DNA from: DATDIC01 sp963777625
GTDB taxonomy: Bacteria; Pseudomonadota; Alphaproteobacteria; Acetobacterales; Acetobacteraceae
Length of the DNA: 64,000 bases
Assembly (NCBI GenBank): GCA_963777625.1
Contig: CAVZRO010000018.1
Coordinates: 124,001 to 188,000, forward strand
Direction: 5' to 3'
The stretch's first letter is position 1. Every line of letters begins with the position of its first letter. A program made the translations under genes and the position numbers. The notes below the pieces were generated by a model. That model saw only the letters and a program-made list of their open reading frames with translations, was not told where the DNA came from and searched no databases. Positions 43,345-54,756 of the stretch are shown piece by piece.

Positions 43345-46300
43345 GCAACAGCGTCGATACTTTCCATAGGCGCATGTCGGATCGCTTGTACCGCCACGAC
43401 AACGGTGGGCACCAGTTCTTCGATGCTGGGTCCATTCAGGAACCGTACGATCGGAAGTACCGCACCCAAATCGGCCTCGACCCGATTCTTCAATTGAACT
43501 GCCATCAACGAGTCCAGACCATAGGATGAAAGCGGCAGCGTGATGTCGAAGCGACCCGGCGCAACCCCCAGAACCCGAGCCGCCTCGGTCCGCAGGTAAT
43601 CGGCGACAAATTCCGCCCGATGCTCAGGCGTGGCATTGGGCCAAGCCGCCAGCGACGATCCGGCAACGCGTACGTTGTTGCTCGTGTTGTCCGTGGCGAC
43701 CGTCTCCAGAAAGGGATCGGTGGCAAATTCGGGGTAGGCGCGGGTAAACTCCTGCCAGTCGATCGGCAGAACGCTCGCCTGCGTGTCACCTGCGATCAGC
43801 AGATGTTCCAGCGCGTCCAGCCCTTTCGCCGTCGGGATCGTGGCGACGCCTTTCAGCAGCGTGCCCGTTCCCACGACGTCGCCATCGATCGCCATGCCGA
43901 CTTCGCCCCAGGTGCCCCAGTTGATGCTGAGCGCCGGCAGCCCTTGCGCACGCCGGTAATGCGCAAACGCATCAAGGAACGCATTCCCCGCGGCATAGCT
44001 GCCCAGCAACGGCGAATTCAGCAGAGCCGACATGGACGAAAACAGCACAAAGTAATCCAGCGGCTGATTCCGCAGCAGCCTGTGCAATCGTACTGTGCCG
44101 GTAATCTTGGCCGCAACCGAGCGGCGCAACGATTCGACGTCCTGGCTTGCGAGCGGTTGTAACTGCAGCAACCCGGCAGCGTGGAAGATGCCGCAAATCG
44201 CCGGCTCGCTCCGCGCCTGCCGAGCCTGCAGATATTGTTCAAGCTCACCTTCGACCACGACGTCGCATGCGGCCGTTTCAACCGAGGCACCCAGCGCCTC
44301 CATATCCGTCACCGCGCGCACGCGGCGTTCTGCAAGGCTGTTGGGGGCGAGCCTCGTCCATGTATGTCGCGGTGGCAGGGGCGACCGGTCCAGCAGCACC
44401 AGGTATCGCGCACCACGTTCGATCAGCCTTTGCGCAACAGCGAGGCCGATGCCCCCAAGGCCACCGGCGATCAGGTAGGTGCCATTTTTGCGGGCGACGA
44501 ATTGGTCAGCGGCAGGAACGTCAAGCTGCACGAGCCGTGCGGCGTAACGCCGTCCGCCTCGAAATGCCAGCTTGTCCTCGGCTGTGCCCGTCTCGATTTC
44601 GCGAATCAGACAGTTGGCGATCTCGCCGGATCGGTCGGCGTCGATGTCGATGAGGCCGCCCCACAGGGCCGGATGCTCTGCGGACAGCGTCTTGCCCATC
44701 CCCCACAGCGCCGCACCCAGCGGCGCCGTGCACGCGTCGCCGGCCAAGACCGGCTGTGCATCTCCTGTCACCAGCCAGATCCGAGGCTTGCTGTGGCCGA
44801 CACACTGCAACGCCTGCAACAGGTGCAATAGGCTCTCCGGGCCCTGCCCAAGCCCGGCCTCGTTAGCACCGTTGGCCGGATCAAGAGTCCACAGATGAAC
44901 CACCGCTGATACGGTACCAACCGCATCGAGAAGCTTGACGTAGTCGCTCGGCTCACCTGGTCGAATGCTCGCGCGATCGTTGTCGAACGACCAACGATCG
45001 CCTTGCGTCACAATAATGGTTCGGCCGGTTGCACGGCGATTGGCGATCAGATCGCCAAGTCGGGAAGCGCCCGCGAACACGATCCAGGGACCGCCTTCCG
45101 CGGCACGCAGCCAAGGGCCGGCGATCGCCTGGGGGCGCCACGCGACGGCATGGTACCAGGTGGACGGCACGGTCAGCGGCGCGAAGTCGGCGCTGCGGTC
45201 CAGATATTTCAGCCGCACGCCGCGAGTCTCACTGAGCAGCCGGCCTGCATCGTCATAAATCGACAGATCGCCGACGGTGGGGTCGTCGTGTCCGGCCGGG
45301 GGTGGTCGCGAAACGGCGTGAACCCATAACGGACGTGCCGATCCCGGATCTGCGTGGGGGGATCGATGGAAAATAACTTCGTCAACGCACTGTGCGACGA
45401 ACGCGCCGTTGCCGTGGGACAGGGCGATCAGCGCATGACCGCACGCGTCGGACACGGCCGGGTGAAACCGGTACTGTGTTGCCTCTCGTGCGATGCTGGC
45501 CGGTATATGCACGCATCCGGCAATTTCACCGTCGCCGCGCCATAGACGATCGATGCCTTGGAAGCAGGGCCCCCACTCGTTTCCCTTTTCGGCCAGCGCA
45601 GCATAGAACGCGGAGCCTTGCTGTTCCGAGTGACACCGGTCCCGCGCCGCGGCCATGATCGCCGTCCCTGGCGCTTCCTGCTGCGAGGCACCGGCTTTGG
45701 CGACCCGCGCCGTCATGTGGCTGACCCACGGCAATCGCCGCGAACCCGGCGTTTTGCTGCTGGGCTGTGGGCGGCCATGAACCGCGAACGCTGCTGTGCC
45801 GTCCGGGCCGGCGAGCAGTGTTGTTTGCACGAGATAGCGCGTTCCGTCGCGCAAAATGATGGGTCGCGGATTCTCGATCTGCGTCAACACCAGTGAACCG
45901 GCTCCAAATATTTCGCTAGCTGCCGCAAGCGCCATTTCGATATAGGCGCTGGCTGGCATGATCGCGCGGCCTTGCACGCAATGATCCCGCAGCCATGGAT
46001 GGCTGTCGAAGCCGATGTCGCGCTCCCAGACAAAGGTGCCCGGCATGGCGGCGAGTTCCCGCTTTTCGCCCAGCAAGGGATGGCCAGGCTTCGTTGCTAC
46101 ACGGACCGATGCGTTGTCCAGCGCCCAGTGGCGCTCCCGCTGAAACGGATAGGTGGGCAGGGCGACGCGCCGCGTGGTGCGGCTGCCAACCACGGCGTCC
46201 CATCGAACATCGGCGCCGTGCACATAGAGCTGGGCCAGGCTGGATAGCATCGCGTGCCGGTCGTCGCGGCCGCGGCGCAGCGATGCGAGCGACGTCCAGG

Positions 46301-48849
46301 CGATATCGGGCATCGCCCGACCGGCGAGCGCGAGCAGCGTCGGATGCGGCCCGATCTCGACCAACGTCGTGATACCGGCCTCACGCAGTGTAGCCAGACT
46401 TCGTCCAAACCGTACAGGCTCGCGCGCATGCCGGCGCCAGTACACGCCATCCGGCCGTGTGCCCGACGGCCAGATCGCTCCCGTCAGGTTCGAGACGAAC
46501 GGAATGCGCGGTTCCGCATATGCAACCTTCCCGGCCAGTTCCTGCAGTTTATCGAGCATGGGATCCAGCCGATGCGAATGGAACGCATGTGATACGTCAA
46601 GTGTCCGGCTCTGGACACCATGCCCAGCCAGGTCCGCCGTGTAGCGTGCCAGCACATCGGCGTCACCTGAAACAACGATTTCCTCGGGACCGTTGATGGC
46701 GGCGATGTTCAGCCTCCCTGCCCATTCTGCGAGCGAGGTGGCGACGCGCATGTCATCGGCGAACACCGCGGCCATCCCGCCGCCAGCGGGCAGTTGCTGC
46801 ATCAGCCGGCCACGCGCCGCAATCAGTGCCAGCCCATCTTCCAGTCCGAACATCCCGGCGGCATAGGCCGCCGCATATTCGCCGACACTGTGTCCCAGGT
46901 ACCAGCGACGGCGTGATGCCCCAGGAACGCCAGAGCTCCAGCAACGCATATTGCAGCGCGAACATGGCGGGCTGCGTGTACCCCGTCTGTGCGAGCTGCG
47001 AGTCCTCGGGATCAGACGGGAACATCGGGTCGAGCAAGGGCCGGTCGAGATGCGGCTCGAGGATCGCTGCCGCGCGATCGAGCGCGTTGCGGAAGACCGG
47101 CTCACTGTCGTACAGGCCGCGGCCCATCCCAGGATATTGCGTGCCTTGACCGGTGAACAGGAAAGCGATCTTCGGTCGCTCACCCATGCGCAGACTGCCC
47201 GACCATGCGTTGCGCGGGGCATGGCCGCCAGCAAACTTCTGAAGGTCGTGCCGTAACTCCTGGGTCGAGCCGACGACGAACGCCACGCGACGCTGCATAT
47301 GCGAGCGGCCCGCCGCCGCCGTTGCGGTCACATCAGACAGCGACAATGTCGAATTCTCTGCCAGCCATTCGGCATGGTGGCGGACGAGTTCATTCAGCGC
47401 CGTCTCGTCACGCGCCGAAATCGGAAACAGATACGGCCCCGCATCATCGATCGGCCGCTGCTGCGTCGGCAGCGCAGGCGCTTCCTCAAGAATCACATGC
47501 GCGTTTGTTCCGGAAAAGCCGAAGGAGCTAACGCCGGCACGTCGAGGTGTTGCGTTGCGTGGCCAGGGCGTCAGTACACATGGCACAGAGATCGGCAGAT
47601 CCGCCCAACGAATGCCGGGATTGGCCGTGGTGAAATGCAAATGGGGCGGAATTGCCTCATGGTGCAGGGCCATCACGGCCTTCAGCAAACCGGCTAGTCC
47701 CGAAGCAGCTTCGGTATGCCCCAGGTTCGTCTTGATCGAGCCGATCAGCAGTGGCTTGTCGGCGGTGCGCCCTTCGCACATGACGGTACCAAGTGCCTCG
47801 ACCTCGATCGGATCGCCCAACGGCGTTCCCGTGCCGTGCGCCTCCACATAGTCGACATCGCGCGCTTCCAGCCCGGCGCGCGATAACGCCGTTCGTATCA
47901 ATGCCTGCTGCGCGATGCCGTTGGGGACGGTCAATCCGCTGCTGCGGCCATCGGAGTTGACGGCTGATCCGCGAATGACGGCGAGGATCGGTGAGCCATC
48001 AGCCAGCGCGTCCGACAGAAGTTTCAGCGCGATCATCGCGCATCCTTCACTGCGGACGAACCCATCGGCGGCAGCGTCGAACGTCTTGCAGGCACCGTCC
48101 GGCGCCATCATGCCCCAGCGCGAGTACAGCACCATCGCATCTGGCGACAGAACCACATTCACGCCACCCGCAAGCGCCAGCGTGCTTTCGCCATTGCGCA
48201 GGCTTTGGCAGGCAAGATGCACGGCGACCAGCGACGACGAACACGCGGTATCGACCGCGACGCAGGGGCCCTGGAAACCGAAGGTGAAGGCGATTCGGCC
48301 AGCCGCCGCATTCAGCGCATTGCCGGTCGCCGCATAGACATCGGATTGATCGAGATCATGTCGCCGCAGCAATCCCCCATATTCACTGGTGGTGATGCCG
48401 ACAAATACGCCGGTGCTGCTGCCGGCCAGACGGTCGGCGGCGATGCCGGCATTTTCCAGGGCTTCCCATGCCGTTTCAAGCAGCAGGCGCTGCTGCGGGT
48501 CCAGCGTGCCGGCTTCACGCGGCGAGATGCCGAAGAACTGCGGATCGAAGCGGTCCACCTGCGGCAGGAAACCGCCGCGACGGGTGATCATTGTGCGCGG
48601 TGCATGCGGATCCGGGCTGTAATACGCATCGATGTCCCAGCGGCTGGCGGGCACCTCCGTCACCGCATCCTTCCCGTCGCGGATGAATCGCCAAAGAGCT
48701 TCGGGTGTCTCGATGTCGCCAGGATAGCGACACCCGGCGCCGATGATCGCGATCGGCTCATGCTTCGCGCGCTCGCTGGCGTCGAGCCGTGCCTTCAGCC
48801 GCTCGATGGCGAGCAGCGATTCCCGCAGCAGATCGCGGCGCTCGCTCAT
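43323..48849 (-). CDS. PKS3: type I polyketide synthase KS-AT-DH-KR-ACP, frameshifted in AT
   Basis: About 1841 residues after correction. A coiled N-terminal docking helix (RRDLLRESLLAIERLKARLD) precedes KS (DTACSSS, EAHGTGT, GHTEAA), AT (GHSVGEY; HAFHSH, the malonyl-CoA type), DH (DHCVQGRAIMP and SDACGH give the catalytic His and Asp), a KR (GGLGGIG, FSSMSALL and GSYAAGN, catalytic residues intact) and ACP (GLDSLMA). No ER is present, so one round should leave a double bond. Reading frames change near 46898 in the AT: removing one base of the GG pair gives SLVLGHSVGEYAAA. The short C-terminal tail SIDAVAWEDGSL may dock to the TubC domain of NRPS-B. Confidence 0.92.
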
Positions 48850-48907
48850 CCGTCGCGTCCCCGCTGGCCAAGGGCGTAAATCGACCTGATACGCAATGCC
48901 GCGGCGT

Positions 48908-51900
48908 TCATCTTAATTCATCCAGCCGCGCCAGCAGACGCGCCTCCAGTTCGCTCTCACTGAGGTCGGACAGATCCGCGGCGGCCTCTGCTGCCACCAG
49001 GCCCGTCCGCGGCAGCGGTTTTGCCGCGGTCTGGGGCGGCATCTCGCCAAAGCCTCTCGCCAGGAATGCAGCCAATGCCTGAACGGTAGGATAGTTGAAG
49101 GTCAGTGTCGAAGGAAAGGACTTTCCCGCGCCTCGCTCCAGCCGCCGCCGGAACTCGACGGCCATCAGCGAATCCATGCCCAGGTCGAAGAAACCGAGAC
49201 CGCCGGAGATCGGCTCGTTCGCATCCAGGCCGAGGACGATGGCAGCTTCGGTGCGGACGAACTCTTCAAGCACATCGATCCGGGTATCCGCCGGAATACA
49301 GGCCAGCCGCTCCACCAAACCCACAGTCTCGTCGTGGGGGCGGGGGCCGCTGTGGCCCGCACTAGCGGACACTGCGATCTCGCCACGTTCGATATGGCGT
49401 AGGTACGGTCGTGGCCGTTTCGCCTCGACCAGCGGTTTGTATCGCGCCCAGTCGATCCGGGCGACGACCGCATGCGGGATATTGGCGGCAATCACGCGTC
49501 CCAACGCGTCCAGCGCCTCGTCTGACGACAGCGGCAGCAGACCGATCTTGCGATACCAGTCCTGCGTATCGTTCGAGACGGCACGCATCCGGTCCCAGGT
49601 GCCCCAGTTGATTGTGTGCACGCGGCGCCCGGCGTGGCGAGCGCTGTGTGCGGTCGCATCGAGGAAGCAATTGGCGGCCGCGTAATGTGCCAGTCCGGAA
49701 GCGCCGAGCAGCGCGGTCGTCGTCGAGAATAGCACCGTGAAATCGAGTTCGAGATCGCGTGTCATGCGCTCCAGCACCAAGGTGCCGGTGATCTTCGGTC
49801 GCAGCATGTGGTTGACCTGTGCCGCCGTAATGCGCTCGATCGGCGCCGTATCGATGTCGACCGCTGCGTGAACAACTCCCCGCAGCGGTGGCGCCTCTGC
49901 GGCGAGGCGCTGAAACAGACACTGCATCGTGGCGTCGTCGGCCACATCGCCAGCAAGGCTGATAACGCGCGCACCAAGCGCTTCAATGCCGCGTACGGCG
50001 TCGCAACCGGGATCGGGATTGCGCCCCAGCAACGCGATAGTCCGCGCCCCCTGCTCCGCCATCCACCGCGCCACCAGCAGCCCGAGCCCACCGAATCCCC
50101 CGGTGACAAGATAGGTCGCGTCGGGTCGAAGATGCTGGCGCGGCGCCAGGGGCGCCCGGCTTTGGATCAGGCGCGCGACCCACCGATTGCCGTCCCGATA
50201 GGCGATCTGATCCTCGTCATCCGCGGATGCATCGATCTCCGATAGCAGAATCTCCGCCAGGTCATCCGGCGTGCCATCGGGCGGAACATCAATCAGGCCA
50301 CCCCAGATATCCGGGTGTTCGAGGGCGAATGTTCGACCGACACCCCAGACGGGGGCCTGCCAGCGCGCGCCGTCCGTGGTCTGATCGAGGACCGGCTGGG
50401 CCCCTTGCGTGACCAGCCATGCCCGGCCGGAGGTGCCGGCACGGACACGTGCGGCGAGCCAGTGAACGGGACGCTCGCACGCGAGCGATGCGCACATCGT
50501 CGCGGCACGCACGTCGGCGTCGCCATAACCGGCGAGGTCAGTCGCGCCAAGATAAATGAGATTACTTCCTTCCGGGAAGACGACGTCTGTCGTTTCGCTG
50601 TTCGCGACCGTCACGGAGTCACCGCGAGCCGTCAGTCGCTGCTCCATTGGGCGGGCGAGCTTTTCACCACCGGCAAGGATCCAGTGCCGCACCGATGATG
50701 GAGCCCGGGCGACGATCAGGCCATGGATACGTTCACTAAGCGGGCCGTCCGGGTTGCCCGGAACCACCTCGATGGCGTGAAAGCCCCCTTGCCCCAGCAG
50801 ACCCCGCCAGGCCTGCGCATCGATCAACGGACCGTTCTGCCGTAGCTCGGTATCGGTAAAGCGCCACCAGCCATCGGTCAGCCCGAAGGTGAGGGATGCC
50901 CAGCGCGAATGTTCGAATGCCTCGAGCAGGAACAACAGCCCACCAGGCGCCAGTAAACCGCGCACATGGCGCAGTGTCTGCGTTAGATCAGCCGTTGCAT
51001 GCAGCACATTCGCAGCGATGACGACGTCGAACTGTGCCGGCTGGAAATTCTGCTCTGCCGGTTCATGTTCGATGTTGAGGATCGCCGTGCGGACGAAAGG
51101 ATATTCAACGTATTGCCTGGCTGCCCGATCGAGAAACAGGCGCGAGACATCGGTGAAGGTATATTCCGTGCGATCCCGCGGCAGGAGCGGCAGCACATAG
51201 GCCGTCGTCCCGCCGGTGCCGCCACCGATCTCGAGCACGCGCAGCGTCGCGCCGCCCGGCAGCCGCTCGATTGCCGAGCGGACGGCGTCGGCCAACGTTG
51301 CATTGAACGTCCGCGCGAACGGCAACTCGGTATAGAGATCGTATGCCTCTGCAAATGAACCGCCAGGGAACAGCAGGTCCAACGGATCCTTCTCACCTGT
51401 GAGTACGCGAGCCAGTTCACGCGCACACCTGCTCAGCGTACTCAATTCTGCATCCATCGCGCCGAACGTGCTCAGCACGGCCTTACAATTCCGCTCGGGA
51501 TCGTCGTCGGGCAACGGCTGGACAATGCCAAATGCCGCGCCGATGCTGCGGACAAACCCGTCCTCCTCGAGAATGCCGAATAGCCGCCGGAACAGACGAA
51601 GATGGCGCGGCGCGATCTCGAGCCGTGCGGCTTCCTGTTCGGCATCGAACTGACGGTCAGGCGTCGTATCAAACCCAAGTTGGCGAAGCGCCAGCGCGAT
51701 ATAGTCGACACACAGCCGGTCCACCGCCGGAAGGAACCGGTCGGAGATGGAGAGGTCATGACGCAGAGCCAGCGCGGTGAACAGGTCTCGCACCGCCGGC
51801 GCGAACGTCGCCGGTTCGAGGAATGACGACGCCGCGCGCGCCGCTCGCGCAGCCGGCTCCCAGACGGCTTCGTAGAACAATCCATCGCCACAAGCGTCCG

Positions 51901-54502
51901 GCCCATGTGCGCTGGGGTCGACCGCTGAGGCCACGGTCGCCGTCACGGCGTCGCGGTCGCCGGCAGATGTGTCAGCCTGACGGCGGAGCTGCGCCGGCGC
52001 ATACCAGTAGTGCCGCCGCTCGAACGGATAGGTCGGCAGCGAAATCTTGCGCGCGCCCGGTGCCAGTTGCTCCCAGTTCAGCTCCAGGCCATGCGCGTAG
52101 AGCTTGCCGATGCTGTTGGCGATGTCATGCAGATCATCGTTGTCGGCACGGCGCAGTGTGGCCAACGCCAGACTGCCATCGGTCGGCAGGTTCGCCGCCG
52201 CAAGTGAGGCCAGACATCCGTCAGGCCCCATGTCGAGGAAAACGCGATAACCGGCTTGATGCAGGCTGGTGAGTCGCTCGACGAAACTGTGCGAATGTGC
52301 GGCACGGCTGCGCCAGTATCGCGGCGCCGGTGCCGCGGTCCATGCCGGCGCGTTCGGCCCGGTCATCGTCCACGCGACAGGAATGCGTGGTGGCCTGGTT
52401 GCAATCCCCTTGGCACAGGTCTCGACCGCATCAGGATGCGTTTGTCGGGCCTGGCTTGCAACCAGGCGTATAGTGTCTTCGATCGAGAAGACGCCCGCCA
52501 CGCATGCCGCCGCGTACTCACCGTCCGCGACGCCCATCACGGTAGCCGGTTCGATGCCCAACGATATCCACAGCCGGCTGATTGCGTATTGCAGCGAAAA
52601 GAGTGCCGGCAGTGCCCATGACGGTTCGTGCGAGGCGGCGTCGCGATCCTTGCCCGGCCAAAGAACGGACGTGAGCACGCGGCCCGCTGCGTCCGGGCCG
52701 AGCAGACGCTCACAGTCGTCGATCGATTGGCGGAACACGTCGAACGCTTCGTAGAGTTGCCTGCTCCTCTCCGGGCAGTCGACGCCCTCACCGGCGAACA
52801 GGAACACGACCTCGGGTGGCTGACCCTGCACGGCGATACCGGTTTGCAAAGCGGGGTGCGGGCGTTTCGTTATAAACGATCGCAATGCGGCCGCTGCGGT
52901 TTGCGTGGAGTCCGCAATCACCGCAAGACGATGCGCAAAATGCGACCGCCCGGCTCCTGCGGTGTGGACGACGTCGTGCAGGGACAAGTCCGGCTTCGCC
53001 TCGATGGCTGCTGCATACTGTGACGCCAACTGCGCAAGGGCAGCGTCGCTGCGCGCGGACAACGGCAGGCAACACGGGATCGGGAGATGCGATGCCGCCG
53101 GCCGATGCGTCGAGGCAGCCTCCTGCAGCACCACATGCACATTGGTTCCGCTGAACCCGAACGAACTCACTCCCGCCATCCGACTGCGGCCGCCGCGTGG
53201 CCAGTCCCGGCCTGCGGCGGTGACGGCCAGCCGATAGTCGGACCACGGAATGTGCGGACTGGGATTGCGAAAATGCAGATGCGGCGGGATGCGCTCGTGC
53301 ACCAGCGACAGAATGACCTTGATGACCCCGGCGATGCCGGCTGCCCCCTCCAGGTGGCCGATATTCGTCTTCACCGAGCCAATGAACAGTGGTTTGCGTT
53401 CGTCGCGGCCTGCTGCCAGTGCACGCGACAAGGCACGTGCCTCGATCGGGTCGCCGAGCGACGTACCGGTTCCATGCGCTTCGACATAGTCGATATCACG
53501 TGCGCTCACGCCGGCATCCGCGAGCGCCGCGCGGATCACGGCCTCCTGCGCGGGGCCGTTCGGAACGGTCAGTCCACCGCTGCGGCCGTCCTGATTGACC
53601 GCGGTGCCGCGGATCAGCGCGAGGATCGTATCACCGGCGACTATCGCGTCAGCCTGCCGCTTCAGCACCAGGACACCACAGCCTTCGCCGCGACCCAGCC
53701 CGTCGGCACTGGCGTCAAACGCCTTGCATCTACCGTCGGACGCCAGCATATGCGCTTTGGAGAGTGCAATGCTGGCGATCGGCGAACACATCACATTCAC
53801 GCCGCAGGCGAGGGCAAGGTCAGTCTCGCTATTGCGCAGGCTGCGGCAGGCCAGATGCAGGGCCACCAGCGACGATGAGCACGACGTATCCACCGTCATC
53901 GTCGGACCTTGCAGATTGAGATAATAGGCGATGCGTCCCGCCAGCACGCTCGGCGCATTGCCCGAAGCGAGGTAGGCATCGATTGCTTCGGGACCGCGAT
54001 CGAGCATGCGCAGGAAATGCTCACTGTTGCAGGTACCGACAAAGACGCTCGCCGTGGACGCTGCCAACCGGTGCGCCGGAATCGCGGCGTGTTCGAGGGC
54101 CTCCCACACGACTTCCAGCAGCAGTCGCTGCTGCGGATCCATGCTCAGTGCTTCACGAGGCGCTATTCCGAAGAAGCCCGCATCAAAGCCGCTGACGCTG
54201 TTCAGAAACCCGCCGGATCGCACCGACATCCGTCCCGGCGCATCGGGATCCGCGTCGAACAGCGCGTTGATGTCCCAGCGGTCCGCGGGCACCTTGCGCG
54301 TGGCATCGCGGCCCTGGCGCAGGAGATCCCAGAACGCGTCCGGGCTGTCGGCGTCGCCGGGAAATCGGCAACCTATTCCGATCACGGCGATCGGTTCCCG
54401 CTCGGCGCGCTGCATCGCCTCAAGCCGCTCCTGTTGGTCCACTGCCAGCAGCAGAAGCTGTTTCGGCGTGAGTTTCCTGAGCCGTTCGATGAAACTACTC
54501 AT
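48908..54502 (-). CDS. PKS2: type I polyketide synthase KS-degenerate AT-cMT-KR-ACP
   Basis: A 1864-residue synthase. Docking helix (residues 1-32), KS (35-460; DTSCSSS, EAHGTGT, GHLEGA, all catalytic residues present), an AT remnant (555-830), C-methyltransferase (about 1080-1230; LEIGGGTGGTT SAM motif), KR (about 1460-1640; GGFGGLG) and ACP (Ser1778 in GMDSLMA), then a C-terminal docking helix. The AT lacks its nucleophile: the usual GHSxGE reads GVADGE (residues 657-662, Ala659), and about 100 residues containing the HAFH motif are gone. The KR active-site Ser is Thr1594 with Tyr1607 kept. It should add a methyl-branched unit, with the extender loaded by another AT. Confidence 0.92.
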   Translation of the reverse strand: MSSFIERLRKLTPKQLLLLAVDQQERLEAMQRAEREPIAVIGIGCRFPGDADSPDAFWDLLRQGRDATRKVPADRWDINALFDADPDAPGRMSVRSGGFLNSVSGFDAGFFGIAPREALSMDPQQRLLLEVVWEALEHAAIPAHRLAASTASVFVGTCNSEHFLRMLDRGPEAIDAYLASGNAPSVLAGRIAYYLNLQGPTMTVDTSCSSSLVALHLACRSLRNSETDLALACGVNVMCSPIASIALSKAHMLASDGRCKAFDASADGLGRGEGCGVLVLKRQADAIVAGDTILALIRGTAVNQDGRSGGLTVPNGPAQEAVIRAALADAGVSARDIDYVEAHGTGTSLGDPIEARALSRALAAGRDERKPLFIGSVKTNIGHLEGAAGIAGVIKVILSLVHERIPPHLHFRNPSPHIPWSDYRLAVTAAGRDWPRGGRSRMAGVSSFGFSGTNVHVVLQEAASTHRPAASHLPIPCCLPLSARSDAALAQLASQYAAAIEAKPDLSLHDVVHTAGAGRSHFAHRLAVIADSTQTAAAALRSFITKRPHPALQTGIAVQGQPPEVVFLFAGEGVDCPERSRQLYEAFDVFRQSIDDCERLLGPDAAGRVLTSVLWPGKDRDAASHEPSWALPALFSLQYAISRLWISLGIEPATVMGVADGEYAAACVAGVFSIEDTIRLVASQARQTHPDAVETCAKGIATRPPRIPVAWTMTGPNAPAWTAAPAPRYWRSRAAHSHSFVERLTSLHQAGYRVFLDMGPDGCLASLAAANLPTDGSLALATLRRADNDDLHDIANSIGKLYAHGLELNWEQLAPGARKISLPTYPFERRHYWYAPAQLRRQADTSAGDRDAVTATVASAVDPSAHGPDACGDGLFYEAVWEPAARAARAASSFLEPATFAPAVRDLFTALALRHDLSISDRFLPAVDRLCVDYIALALRQLGFDTTPDRQFDAEQEAARLEIAPRHLRLFRRLFGILEEDGFVRSIGAAFGIVQPLPDDDPERNCKAVLSTFGAMDAELSTLSRCARELARVLTGEKDPLDLLFPGGSFAEAYDLYTELPFARTFNATLADAVRSAIERLPGGATLRVLEIGGGTGGTTAYVLPLLPRDRTEYTFTDVSRLFLDRAARQYVEYPFVRTAILNIEHEPAEQNFQPAQFDVVIAANVLHATADLTQTLRHVRGLLAPGGLLFLLEAFEHSRWASLTFGLTDGWWRFTDTELRQNGPLIDAQAWRGLLGQGGFHAIEVVPGNPDGPLSERIHGLIVARAPSSVRHWILAGGEKLARPMEQRLTARGDSVTVANSETTDVVFPEGSNLIYLGATDLAGYGDADVRAATMCASLACERPVHWLAARVRAGTSGRAWLVTQGAQPVLDQTTDGARWQAPVWGVGRTFALEHPDIWGGLIDVPPDGTPDDLAEILLSEIDASADDEDQIAYRDGNRWVARLIQSRAPLAPRQHLRPDATYLVTGGFGGLGLLVARWMAEQGARTIALLGRNPDPGCDAVRGIEALGARVISLAGDVADDATMQCLFQRLAAEAPPLRGVVHAAVDIDTAPIERITAAQVNHMLRPKITGTLVLERMTRDLELDFTVLFSTTTALLGASGLAHYAAANCFLDATAHSARHAGRRVHTINWGTWDRMRAVSNDTQDWYRKIGLLPLSSDEALDALGRVIAANIPHAVVARIDWARYKPLVEAKRPRPYLRHIERGEIAVSASAGHSGPRPHDETVGLVERLACIPADTRIDVLEEFVRTEAAIVLGLDANEPISGGLGFFDLGMDSLMAVEFRRRLERGAGKSFPSTLTFNYPTVQALAAFLARGFGEMPPQTAAKPLPRTGLVAAEAAADLSDLSESELEARLLARLDELR

Positions 54503-54594
54503 GGTGAACCTTCAGGAGGCGCATCGACCTGTGATGTGCAGTTTTGCATAAATCTCGTAATCGTGCTGGCCCAATGCGACGGCGATTTGGCCCC

Positions 54595-54743
54595 TTATAC
54601 CAACCCGCGCGGACGAAGACTCTCGTCATGCCCACGAAAACCGGCATCCAGGCGAGAGCCCAAGAAATTTCGAGGGTTTGCCTGGATTCCCGCTTTCGCG
54701 GGAATGACGAACGTAGGTCGCCCTCGATGCGGTCTGGTATTAA
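54595..54743. repeat. Palindromic interspersed element inside the PKS/NRPS operon
   Basis: Two 30-base arms, 54624-54653 and 54680-54709, are imperfect reverse complements (the right arm contains ATTCCCGCTTTCGCGGGAAT, itself a perfect-looking hairpin). The ends also pair: TTATACCAACCCGC at 54595-54608 against GCGGTCTGGTATTAA at 54729-54743. It resembles a REP- or MITE-like element. It lies in the 254-base gap between the flippase gene and PKS2, the widest gap in the operon, which otherwise holds no gene. Confidence 0.75.
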
Positions 54744-54756
54744 TCGTGTCGCAAAT

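Noticed and set aside
46753..48849. Two separate PKS genes, one ending and one starting in the AT domain
   Set aside because: The two frames join exactly inside GHSVGEY when one base is removed near 46898, so this is one gene.
54503..54756. A small gene between the flippase and PKS2
   Set aside because: Short open frames there overlap the palindromic element and have no ribosome binding site or homologous sequence.
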